A stretch of 48,824 nucleotides of DNA. It comes from Mangrovimicrobium sediminis. GTDB lineage: Bacteria > Pseudomonadota > Gammaproteobacteria > Pseudomonadales > Halieaceae. Where the stretch lies: contig NZ_SRLE01000018.1 in NCBI RefSeq assembly GCF_004745945.1, positions 1-48,824 of the forward strand, given 5' to 3'. The position numbers were made by a program, and so were the translations under genes. Shown piece after piece: positions 39,819 through 48,824 of the stretch (positions are counted from its first letter, which is position 1; every line of letters begins with the position of its first letter). Under the pieces are notes generated by a model. It had not been told where the DNA came from. It saw only the letters and a list, made by a program, of their open reading frames with translations, and ran no database searches.

Positions 39819-40955
39819 TCAGTCGTCGGCGCGCAGCGCCTCGGGCACCTGCAGGTCGGCAGGTTCCGGTACGCGCGCACGCTGGTTGCCGGGCAGGCGC
39901 TTCAGGTTCACCGCCCAGGCCATAATTTCCGCTACCACGGGGTAGAGCTCGAAAGGCACCTCCCGCTCCAGGTCGACGTGGCGGTACAGGGCGCGCGCCA
40001 CCGGCGGCGCCTCCAGTACCGGCACATCGTGTTCCGCCGCCAGCGCGCGGATGCGTGCGGCAACGGCATCGGCGCCCTTGGCCACCACACGCGGGGCGGC
40101 CATGCTCTTCTCGTCGTACTTGAGGGCCACGGCGTAGTGGGTCGGGTTGGTCACCACCACGTCCGCGCCGGGGATATTGCTCATCATGCGGCGCCGCGCC
40201 ATGGACTGCTGCTGGCCGCGTATGCGCGCCTTGAGATGGGGGTCGCCCTCGGCATCCTTGTGCTCGCGACGCACTTCTTCCTTGGTCATGCGCAGCTGCT
40301 TGGAGTGGTTCCACAACTGGAAGGGCACGTCGATGAGGATCACCACCACCAGCGCCAGCACCATGGCGCCGCAGGTCTCCGCGGCCAGGCGCAGCATCTC
40401 GGCCAGGGCGGCGGTCACCGGCAGGCTGAGCAGGGCCATGAAATCGTCCAGGCGGCTGGCGAGGTAGATGGCGGCGACACTGGCCAGCAGGACGATCTTG
40501 GCGATCACCTTGGCCAGTTCCGCCAGCGACTGGGTGGAGAAGATGCGCTTCAGGCCCTGCACCGGGTTGAGCCGCGACCACTGCGGGTTGAGCGACTGGG
40601 CCGACATCAGGAAGCCGCCGAGCAGCATGGGCGAGACCAGCGCCAGCACGGCCATGAACAGGAACAGGGGCATCAGCGCCACCAGGCCGTGGGCGCTGAG
40701 TTCCGCGGCGCTGGTCAGCATGCTCTCCACCTGGGTGGCGCCGCGGCGGTCGAAGGAGAAGGCCTGTTGCATGATCAGGCCGGTCTGCTGGTACAGGTAG
40801 CCGCCCATGGTCCACAGGCCGAGCACCCCGCCCAGCAACATGGTGAACGTGGTGAGCTCGCGCGAGCGCGCGACCTTGCCCTCCTCGCGCGCCTTTTCAC
40901 GGCGCCTGGGGGTGGCCTCTTCTGTTTTTTCCGACTGATCGGTATCGTCCGCCAC
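39819..40955 (-). CDS. flhB: Flagellar export apparatus protein FlhB
   Basis: Export-gate protein that controls the switch from hook to filament substrates by self-cleavage. The 378 residues start with the basic segment KTEEATPRRREKAREEGKV, have four transmembrane regions (about 38-60, 90-115, 145-168, 190-215) and the autocleavage motif NPTH at 270-273, intact. First gene of the flhB-flhA-flhF-partner run; no clear sigma-54 or sigma-28 promoter is visible in the 246 bases upstream. Confidence 0.96.
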   Translation of the reverse strand: MADDTDQSEKTEEATPRRREKAREEGKVARSRELTTFTMLLGGVLGLWTMGGYLYQQTGLIMQQAFSFDRRGATQVESMLTSAAELSAHGLVALMPLFLFMAVLALVSPMLLGGFLMSAQSLNPQWSRLNPVQGLKRIFSTQSLAELAKVIAKIVLLASVAAIYLASRLDDFMALLSLPVTAALAEMLRLAAETCGAMVLALVVVILIDVPFQLWNHSKQLRMTKEEVRREHKDAEGDPHLKARIRGQQQSMARRRMMSNIPGADVVVTNPTHYAVALKYDEKSMAAPRVVAKGADAVAARIRALAAEHDVPVLEAPPVARALYRHVDLEREVPFELYPVVAEIMAWAVNLKRLPGNQRARVPEPADLQVPEALRADD

Positions 40956-41201
40956 GCAAGGCTTCTCGAATGCAAGTGTTCGAGGCTATGCTAGAGGAGC
41001 GGACGGTTTCCAAATGACCGAATAGCAATAAAAATCGGCCCTATTCCCCGCTTACTGGAGGTCTGGGGAGCGGCATACTGCGCAACATGAGAACCAGCTC
41101 ACATTTGCCGCGCCCGATTCGACACCCCGTCGGCACGCCTGGCCCGGTCTGCTAGGATGTCGCCGGTGGGGTACCGCGTCTGCACGAACCAGGGGCAGCA
41201 G

Positions 41202-43658
<2,457 letters not shown>

Positions 43659-43664
<6 letters not shown>

Positions 43665-43680
43665 GCCCACCGGCTCAGGC
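43659..43680. terminator. Hairpin shared by two convergent stop codons
   Basis: A perfect 9-bp stem, 43659-43667 with 43672-43680, and a CACC loop. The plus-strand kinase ends GCC TGA and the minus-strand GGDEF-EAL gene also ends GCC TGA, and these codons form the two arms. It could terminate both transcripts, although no T-tract follows on either side. Confidence 0.5.
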
Positions 43681-45789
43681 GGTGGCGAAGGCGCGCAGCG
43701 GGCAGCTGGTGTACATGAAGGCGAGGAATTCCCGCCGGCCCAGGGGCGGCGAGTAGAGGTAGCCCTGGCCGTAGTCGCAGCCGATACCCGCCAGCAGTGA
43801 ACGCTGCTCCGCGGTTTCCACACCCTCGGCCACCACGCGCATGTTCAGCTTGTGCGCCATCGCCACCATCGCCTCACAGAGCACGAAATCGCGACTGTCC
43901 CGGGTCAGGTCGCGCACGAAGGCGCGGTCGATTTTCAGGTAGTCCACGGGGAAGCGGTTGAGATAGGACAGCGAGGAATAGCCGGTGCCGAAGTCGTCGA
44001 TGGCCACCTGCATGCCAGCCTCCGCGATCAGCGCCATTTTCTGGGTGACGATATCCGCGCGCCCCATCAGGCTGTTCTCGGTAATCTCCACCACCAGGTT
44101 GCGGCCGTCCAGGCCGGCCTGCTGCAGGCGCTGCGCCCAGCGCGTCGGCATGGTCTCGTCGGACAGGAACTGCAGCGGTGACTTGTTGATGCCGACCTGG
44201 AAATTCGGCCCGAACAGCGCCACCCACTCGGGCAGGATGCGCATAACGCTGTCGAACACCCATTCACCGAGCTCGCAGATGTAGCCATTCTCCTCGGCAA
44301 TGGGGATGAACTCATCGGGGCCGACCGGCCCGAACTCCGGGTGGTGCCAGCGCATCAGGGCCTCGGCCTTGCTGACGCTGTTGTCGCGCAGGTCGATGAT
44401 GGGCTGGAAATGCAGGTCGAACTGGTCGCGCTCCAGCGCGATGGGAAGGTCCGCCAGCAACTGGTTGTGCCGCGTGCGGCAGGCGCCGAGCACCCGGTCG
44501 TAGACCTGCAGGCAGTTGCCGCCGCGATCCTTGGCCTGGTACAGGGCCTGGTCGGCGCGCTGGATAAGCTCCTTACCCGACTCGCCGGGACGCGAGTGCA
44601 CGGCGATGCCCACGCTGGCGCAGATGCTCAGTTCGCGCCCGGCGTACTGCAGCGGCTGGCGCAGGTTCTCCATGAGCTTTTCCGCCACCAGGCGCGCCTC
44701 GCGCGAACCCTTGACATCGCCCAGCAATACCAGGAACTCGTCACCGCCGAAGCGCGCGGCGAAATCCTCGCTGCGGATACTGCCGCGGATCTGCTTCGCG
44801 GCGTGCACCAGCACGGCATCGCCGGCGTCGTGACCCAGGGTGTCGTTGACCTGCTTGAACTTGTTGAGATCCATGTAAATCAGTGCGAAGGGCTTACCCG
44901 AGTTGCGCGTGCGCGCCATGAACTCGCCGAGCCGGATGTCGAACAGGCGGCGGTTGGGCAGGCCGGTGAGGGCGTCGTAGTTGGCGTGGTGTTCCACCAC
45001 CTCCTGCACCTGCACCTGTTCGGTGATGTCGCGGGCGATGCTCGACACCCCGACAATCCGGCCGCGGGCATCGCAGATCGGCGAAATCGTCACCGAGACG
45101 TGGATGCGCCGGCCGTGCTTGTCCAGGCGCTCCGACTTGTAGTGGTCGACCTTGTTGCCCGCGCGCACACGGTCCAGGATTTCCCGTTCCTCGTGGGCCA
45201 GTTCCTGCGGAAACAGGCGCAGCATGGGCTGGCCGATCATCTCCTCGGCGCTGTAGCCGAAGATGCGCTGCGCGCCCTGGTTCCAACTGGTGACGACCCC
45301 GTCCAGGGTCTTGCTGATGATGGCGTCGTCGGAATTCTCGACCAGCGCGGCGAAGCGGCTCTCGGCACAGGCCAGGCGCAGCTGGTCGGTGATGTCGCGG
45401 GCGATGCCGGATACGCCGATGACCTCACCGGCGCTGTCGCGCACCGGTGACAGGGCCAGCGACACGGGTACCGTGTAGCCGTCCTTGTGAATACGTTCAG
45501 TGAAGTAGTGCTGGATACGCTCGCCGCGGGCCACCCGGCCGAGCAGCGTGGCCTCTTCGTCGACGCGGTCGGCGGGTATCAGGAAGACTATCGACTGGCC
45601 CTGGACTTCCTTCGCGGTGTAGCCAAACAGGCGCTCGGCGGCGCTGTTCCAGCTGATCACCCGGCCGTCGATAGTTTTGCCGACGATGGCGTCGTCCGAG
45701 GATTCGACAATCGCCTCGCAATACTGCTCGACCAGATGCGCTTTCGACGTCCGGGAGAGTGCCGCAGAAATCAGGCTGTAGTTGACCAT
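43675..45789 (-). CDS. PAS-PAS-GGDEF-EAL c-di-GMP turnover protein
   Basis: Bifunctional c-di-GMP enzyme, 704 residues from the ATG at 45789 (a GTG five codons upstream at 45804 is possible; neither has a strong ribosome site). Two PAS domains (about 20-135 and 140-260) are followed by GGDEF (348-352) with an RxxD inhibitory site (339-342), then an EAL domain. The EAL catalytic set is complete by eye: EALMRW, INKSPLQF, VEITENSLM, IDDFGTGYSSL, YLKIDRAFV, VAEGVETAEQ. So cyclase and phosphodiesterase activities are both possible. No transmembrane segment is evident. A FliA-type promoter at 45834-45861 suggests expression with late flagellar genes; cheB lies just upstream. Confidence 0.93.
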   Translation of the reverse strand: MVNYSLISAALSRTSKAHLVEQYCEAIVESSDDAIVGKTIDGRVISWNSAAERLFGYTAKEVQGQSIVFLIPADRVDEEATLLGRVARGERIQHYFTERIHKDGYTVPVSLALSPVRDSAGEVIGVSGIARDITDQLRLACAESRFAALVENSDDAIISKTLDGVVTSWNQGAQRIFGYSAEEMIGQPMLRLFPQELAHEEREILDRVRAGNKVDHYKSERLDKHGRRIHVSVTISPICDARGRIVGVSSIARDITEQVQVQEVVEHHANYDALTGLPNRRLFDIRLGEFMARTRNSGKPFALIYMDLNKFKQVNDTLGHDAGDAVLVHAAKQIRGSIRSEDFAARFGGDEFLVLLGDVKGSREARLVAEKLMENLRQPLQYAGRELSICASVGIAVHSRPGESGKELIQRADQALYQAKDRGGNCLQVYDRVLGACRTRHNQLLADLPIALERDQFDLHFQPIIDLRDNSVSKAEALMRWHHPEFGPVGPDEFIPIAEENGYICELGEWVFDSVMRILPEWVALFGPNFQVGINKSPLQFLSDETMPTRWAQRLQQAGLDGRNLVVEITENSLMGRADIVTQKMALIAEAGMQVAIDDFGTGYSSLSYLNRFPVDYLKIDRAFVRDLTRDSRDFVLCEAMVAMAHKLNMRVVAEGVETAEQRSLLAGIGCDYGQGYLYSPPLGRREFLAFMYTSCPLRAFATA

Positions 45790-45833
45790 CGCGCTCAAAG
45801 TCACCGTAGCGGTGGAAGACCGGGGTCTACTGT

Positions 45834-45861
45834 TTATCGGCCGCTACGGGCGATGACTTTA
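45834..45861 (-). promoter_or_regulatory. FliA (sigma-28) promoter for the GGDEF-EAL gene
   Basis: On the minus strand -35 TAAAGTCA (45854-45861), 12 bases, then a perfect -10 GCCGATAA (45834-45841). The spacer is one base longer than the usual 11. It lies in the 98-base gap after cheB, about 44 bases before the ATG. Confidence 0.65.
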
Positions 45862-45887
45862 AGCGCCGCTGGGTAAGTGACGGCGGC

Positions 45888-46979
45888 TCAGGCGCTGGAA
45901 GCCACCTTGTCGATGCGCGAGGTGGCGCGCAGCAGGTGGTCGGCGATCTTGCCCAGGGGCAGTACCTCGCAGGCGCCGCCGCGGCGCACGGTTTCGCCGG
46001 GCATGCCCCAGACCACGCTGGTCTGTTCGTCCTGGGCGATGGTGTGCAGCCCGCCCTCGAGCAGCTCGAGCATGCCCTGGGCGCCGTCCGCGCCCATGCC
46101 GGTGAGGATGGCTGCGACCGCGTTGCGCCCGGCGGATTGCAGCACCGAGCGGAACAGCACGTCGACGCTGGGCTTGTGGCGGTTGACCGGCTCGCCGTCG
46201 TTGAGCCGGCACACGTAGCGGGCGCCGTTGCGGGTCAGCAACAGGTGGCGGTCACCGGGGGCGACGAAGGCGTGCCCCGGCAGTACCTGGTCGCCGTCCT
46301 CCGCCTCCTTCACCACCAGCGGAGTCTGGCGGTTCAGGCGCTCGGCGAAGGCGGCGCTGAAACCCGGTGGGATGTGCTGCGCGATGACGATGCCCGGGGC
46401 ATCCGAAGGCATGCCCATCAGCACTTCCTTGATCGCCTCGGTGCCGCCGGTGGAGGCGCCGATGGCGATGATCTTGTCGGTGGTGCGATAGCGCGAACCC
46501 ACGGTCGGGGCGATCACCGCGTCGGCGCTGTGCTTGGGCGGCGCGCTCGGGGGCTGGCGGCGCTCCACTTTCACCGAGGCCGCGTGGCGGATTTTCTCGC
46601 GCAGCTCCTCGGTGTAGTCCTCGAGGGTGTGCGACAGGTCGATTTTCGGCTTGCTGACGAAATCGATCGCACCCAGCTCCAGCGCCTGCAGGGTGACGTC
46701 GGCACTTTTCTCCGTCAGCGAGGAGACCATCACCACCGGCATCGGCCGCAGGCGCATGAGATTGCTGAGGAAGGTCAGCCCATCCATACGTGGCATTTCC
46801 ACGTCCAGGGTGAGCACATCCGGGTTCAGCGCCTTGATCTTGTCGCGGGCCATGTAGGGGTCGGCGGCGGTGGCCACCACTTCCAGGTCCGGCGCCTCGT
46901 CGATCATGCGCGTCAGCAGGCTGCGTACCAGGGCGGAATCGTCCACCACCAGGACCCGGATCGGCGCGCGTGTAGCCAT
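45888..46979 (-). CDS. cheB: Chemotaxis glutamate methylesterase/response regulator CheB
   Basis: Removes methyl groups from chemoreceptor glutamates when phosphorylated, giving adaptation. The 363 residues have a receiver with DD at 13-14, phospho-acceptor D59 ([12 protein letters not shown]) and K110 (SKP), a linker, and the esterase domain with catalytic S176 (IGASTGG), H202 (AQHIPPGF) and D298 (TGMGADG). Start ATG at 46979, three bases after cheD. Part of MCP-cheR-cheD-cheB. Confidence 0.96.
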   Translation of the reverse strand: MATRAPIRVLVVDDSALVRSLLTRMIDEAPDLEVVATAADPYMARDKIKALNPDVLTLDVEMPRMDGLTFLSNLMRLRPMPVVMVSSLTEKSADVTLQALELGAIDFVSKPKIDLSHTLEDYTEELREKIRHAASVKVERRQPPSAPPKHSADAVIAPTVGSRYRTTDKIIAIGASTGGTEAIKEVLMGMPSDAPGIVIAQHIPPGFSAAFAERLNRQTPLVVKEAEDGDQVLPGHAFVAPGDRHLLLTRNGARYVCRLNDGEPVNRHKPSVDVLFRSVLQSAGRNAVAAILTGMGADGAQGMLELLEGGLHTIAQDEQTSVVWGMPGETVRRGGACEVLPLGKIADHLLRATSRIDKVASSA

Positions 46980-46982
46980 GGC

Positions 46983-47630
46983 TCAGAACAGCTCCACGTC
47001 GCGCGACACCGGCTGGTGCGAGAGCTCTTCGGCGTACTCGTTCTCGCGCTGGCTGATGGTGTCGTTCTTCAGGCGTACCAGGCGCTTGACCATGGCCTTG
47101 CCGGTGGCCGGGAAGAACACCACCCGGCGCGGGTAGATATCGCCGAGATCCTCGGCGGTCACCTCGAGATTCTCGGAGGCCACGTAATCGCGCACGAAAT
47201 CGATATTGCGCGCGCCGATGGCGGTCATCTTGGCCAGCACCTGGCCGCCGCCGAACAGCTTGGCCTCCAGGTTGCGACGCTTGCCGCCGTGCTTGATGAT
47301 CTCGTTGATCAGCGTCTCCATCGCGTAGTTGCCGTAGCGCGCCTCGCTGGAGACACCGTCCGAGCGCGTCCCGCCGCTGCCCTGGGGCAGCATGAAGTGG
47401 TTCATGCCGCCGACACCGGTGACCCGGTCGCGGATACAGGCGGACACGCAGGAGCCGAGCACGGTGGTGATCATCTCGCCCTCGGTGGTCACGTAGTACT
47501 CACCGGGCAGGATTTTCGCGCCGTGGCAGTTGAAGTTGCGGTCCCAGTAGCGGTGTACGTGCTCGTAGCCCTGCAACAGGGTGGGCTTGGGCCCCTGTCC
47601 GGCGTTGGAAAATGGCAGGATCTTGGTCAC
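46983..47630 (-). CDS. cheD: Chemoreceptor glutamine deamidase CheD
   Basis: Deamidates selected receptor glutamines to methylatable glutamates. The 215 residues carry catalytic C61 in LGSCVSACI and H78 in GMNHFMLP, the family hallmarks. A short N-terminal extension (about 40 residues, including YEHVHRYWDRNFN) precedes the core. Gaps of three bases to cheR and cheB indicate one transcript. Confidence 0.94.
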   Translation of the reverse strand: MTKILPFSNAGQGPKPTLLQGYEHVHRYWDRNFNCHGAKILPGEYYVTTEGEMITTVLGSCVSACIRDRVTGVGGMNHFMLPQGSGGTRSDGVSSEARYGNYAMETLINEIIKHGGKRRNLEAKLFGGGQVLAKMTAIGARNIDFVRDYVASENLEVTAEDLGDIYPRRVVFFPATGKAMVKRLVRLKNDTISQRENEYAEELSHQPVSRDVELF

Positions 47631-47633
47631 AGG

Positions 47634-48506
47634 TCAGCTCGACTTCTGGTACACGGTCTTGCCGATCAGCTTGAAGCGGTCGCAGATCTTGTTGAGGCTC
47701 TCCGAGTGGCCGATGAACAAATAGCCATCCGGGTGCATCTGGCTGGCCATGCGATCAAACAGCACTGACTGGGTCGGCTTGTCGAAATAGATCACCACGT
47801 TGCGGCAGAAGATAATGTCGAAGGGCTTGCGCATGGGCCAGCTCTCGAGCAGGTTCAGGGTGCCGAAGGAGACCATGTTGCGAATTTCGGGCTTGACCCG
47901 CACCTGCGCTGCGCGCGCCCCGGTGCCGCGCAGCATCCAGCGCTTCATGCGCGCCTCGCCGGTACCGCGCACCACCCAGTCCAGGTCGTAGACCCCGGCG
48001 CGCGCGGTTTCCAGCACGCCGGTATCGATGTCGGTACCCAGCACCCGCGCCTGCCAGTTTGACGGCAGTTCCTCGGCCAGGGTCATGGCGATGGTATAGG
48101 GCTCGGCGCCGGTAGAGCAGCCGGCGGACCACACACTCAGGGTACGGTCGGCTTTTTGCTTCATCAGTGCGGGCAATACGCTCTCGCGCAGCATGTCGAA
48201 ATGGTGCGACTCGCGGTAGAAACCGGTCAGGTTGGTGGTCAGCGAATTGACGAACAGCTCGAACTCGGCCTCGTCGCCGCGCTCCAGGATCGCGCAGTAG
48301 TCGGAGAACTTCTGCAGGCCGAGGGAGCGCAGGCGCTTCACCAGGCGGCCGTAGACCAGGTCCTTCTTGATATCCTCGAGCACGATCCCCGCGTGGTCGC
48401 CAATCAGGTCGGCGATGTAGCGAAAATCCTTGTCGGTGAAGGTGAAGTCGGTCACCCCGGTCCGTGAGGGGCGAATAGGGGCCCTCTCGCTAGCAGCGGA
48501 ATCCAT
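47634..48506 (-). CDS. cheR: Chemotaxis protein methyltransferase CheR
   Basis: SAM-dependent methylation of receptor glutamates. The 290 residues contain the N-terminal helical domain, TNLTGFYRE (91-99), the SAM motif GCSTGAEPY (129-137), GTDID (157-161) and CRNVVIYFD. ATG at 48506 chosen, with GGAAG upstream; an in-frame GTG at 48551 would add 15 residues but has no ribosome site. It follows a receptor that ends in a CheR-tethering pentapeptide. Confidence 0.95.
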   Translation of the reverse strand: MDSAASERAPIRPSRTGVTDFTFTDKDFRYIADLIGDHAGIVLEDIKKDLVYGRLVKRLRSLGLQKFSDYCAILERGDEAEFELFVNSLTTNLTGFYRESHHFDMLRESVLPALMKQKADRTLSVWSAGCSTGAEPYTIAMTLAEELPSNWQARVLGTDIDTGVLETARAGVYDLDWVVRGTGEARMKRWMLRGTGARAAQVRVKPEIRNMVSFGTLNLLESWPMRKPFDIIFCRNVVIYFDKPTQSVLFDRMASQMHPDGYLFIGHSESLNKICDRFKLIGKTVYQKSS

Positions 48507-48572
48507 TGTCGTTGTCGCTTCCGGCAGGTGGAAAACCAGCGGCCCGCTCACCTGGAGCGGGCCGCACTCGCG

Positions 48573-48824
48573 TCAGAACTGCTCCCACTCGTCGCCCATA
48601 TCGCCGCCGCTGCTCTTCGGCGCGGGCGCCGGGCTGCGCGCGGGGGCGGGGCTGGGTGCGGGGCGTGACGTGGCCGGGTCGCGTGCCGGGCGCGCCTGGA
48701 TGATCTTCGAGGTGTTGCCGATGCTGAAGAACTCCATCAGCTGGGTCAGGTTGCTCGACTGCTCGTCCATGGATTCGCTGGCGTCCGCGGCCTCCTCGAC
48801 CATCGCGGCGTTCTTCTGTGTGAC
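48573..48824 (-). CDS. Methyl-accepting chemotaxis protein, C-terminal part (cut by window edge)
   Basis: Only the last 83 residues are in the window. They begin inside the second methylation helix (VTQKNAAMVEEAADASESM), followed by the end of the coiled coil, a Pro/Ala/Ser-rich flexible linker and the terminal EWEQF. This ending matches the aromatic xWxxF pentapeptide (NWETF in E. coli Tar) that tethers CheR and CheB, and both genes follow in the same operon. The sensor domain is outside the window. Confidence 0.9.
   Translation of the reverse strand, partial: VTQKNAAMVEEAADASESMDEQSSNLTQLMEFFSIGNTSKIIQARPARDPATSRPAPSPAPARSPAPAPKSSGGDMGDEWEQF

Noticed and set aside
41010-41040. Possible FliA -10 (GCCGATTT) upstream of flhB on the minus strand
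   Set aside because: At the required 11-base spacing the -35 position reads CCAGTAAG, not TAAAG-like.
40956-41156. Sigma-54 promoter for flhB
   Set aside because: No GG and GC pair at -24/-12 spacing was found in the gap on the minus strand.

Overview
The window looks like the end of a draft contig from a high-GC, polarly flagellated marine gammaproteobacterium, perhaps Halieaceae or a related Cellvibrionales lineage. That placement is inferred from the high GC, the PomAB-type (sodium) stator, the flhB-flhA-flhF-fliA order and the acyl-CoA, P450 and luciferase-like oxidoreductase genes; no rRNA or other marker is present. Bases 1-19 are exactly the Nextera/Tn5 mosaic-end adaptor, so the left edge is a library artefact.

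Left part (0.2-15.1 kb): lipid and small-molecule metabolism. It holds a frameshifted acyl-CoA dehydrogenase, mscL with a zinc ribbon, an SRPBCC protein, a TauD-like dioxygenase, a TetR regulator, a soluble chemoreceptor, a PEP-mutase/isocitrate-lyase family enzyme, a Blc-type lipocalin, a double-hotdog thioesterase and a cytochrome P450. A leftward group LLM oxidoreductase / VOC / SDR / SMP-30 lies behind a second TetR gene and is probably a catabolic operon of unknown substrate. Two short tandem-repeat tracts lie between genes.

Middle (15.2-20.3 kb): a tightly overlapping five-gene selenium operon, selD-mnmH followed by a PhnD-like binding protein, an ATPase and a permease with two permease domains fused in one chain. 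It suggests selenium uptake feeding selenouridine in tRNA. A Bcr/CflA-type exporter follows.

Right part (21.6-48.8 kb): signalling and motility. There are two large hybrid histidine kinases with HPt domains, an intact REC-GGDEF protein next to a degenerate twin, a single-domain receiver, pomB/pomA, fliA, a short protein in the usual fleN/flhG position, an unusually long flhF, flhA and flhB, a cytosolic PAS/GAF kinase, a PAS-PAS-GGDEF-EAL protein, and MCP(partial)-cheR-cheD-cheB. cheA, cheW, cheY and cheZ are not in the window.

Two observations stand out. First, the 158-residue protein between flhF and fliA carries the DQAxxLR motif by which FlhG activates FlhF, but has no visible MinD ATPase P-loop, and its partner FlhF has about 330 extra C-terminal residues. 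Second, four sequences matching the FliA (sigma-28) promoter lie in front of pomAB, the soluble chemoreceptor, the hybrid kinase/REC-GGDEF operon and the GGDEF-EAL gene, which ties c-di-GMP signalling to late flagellar gene expression.
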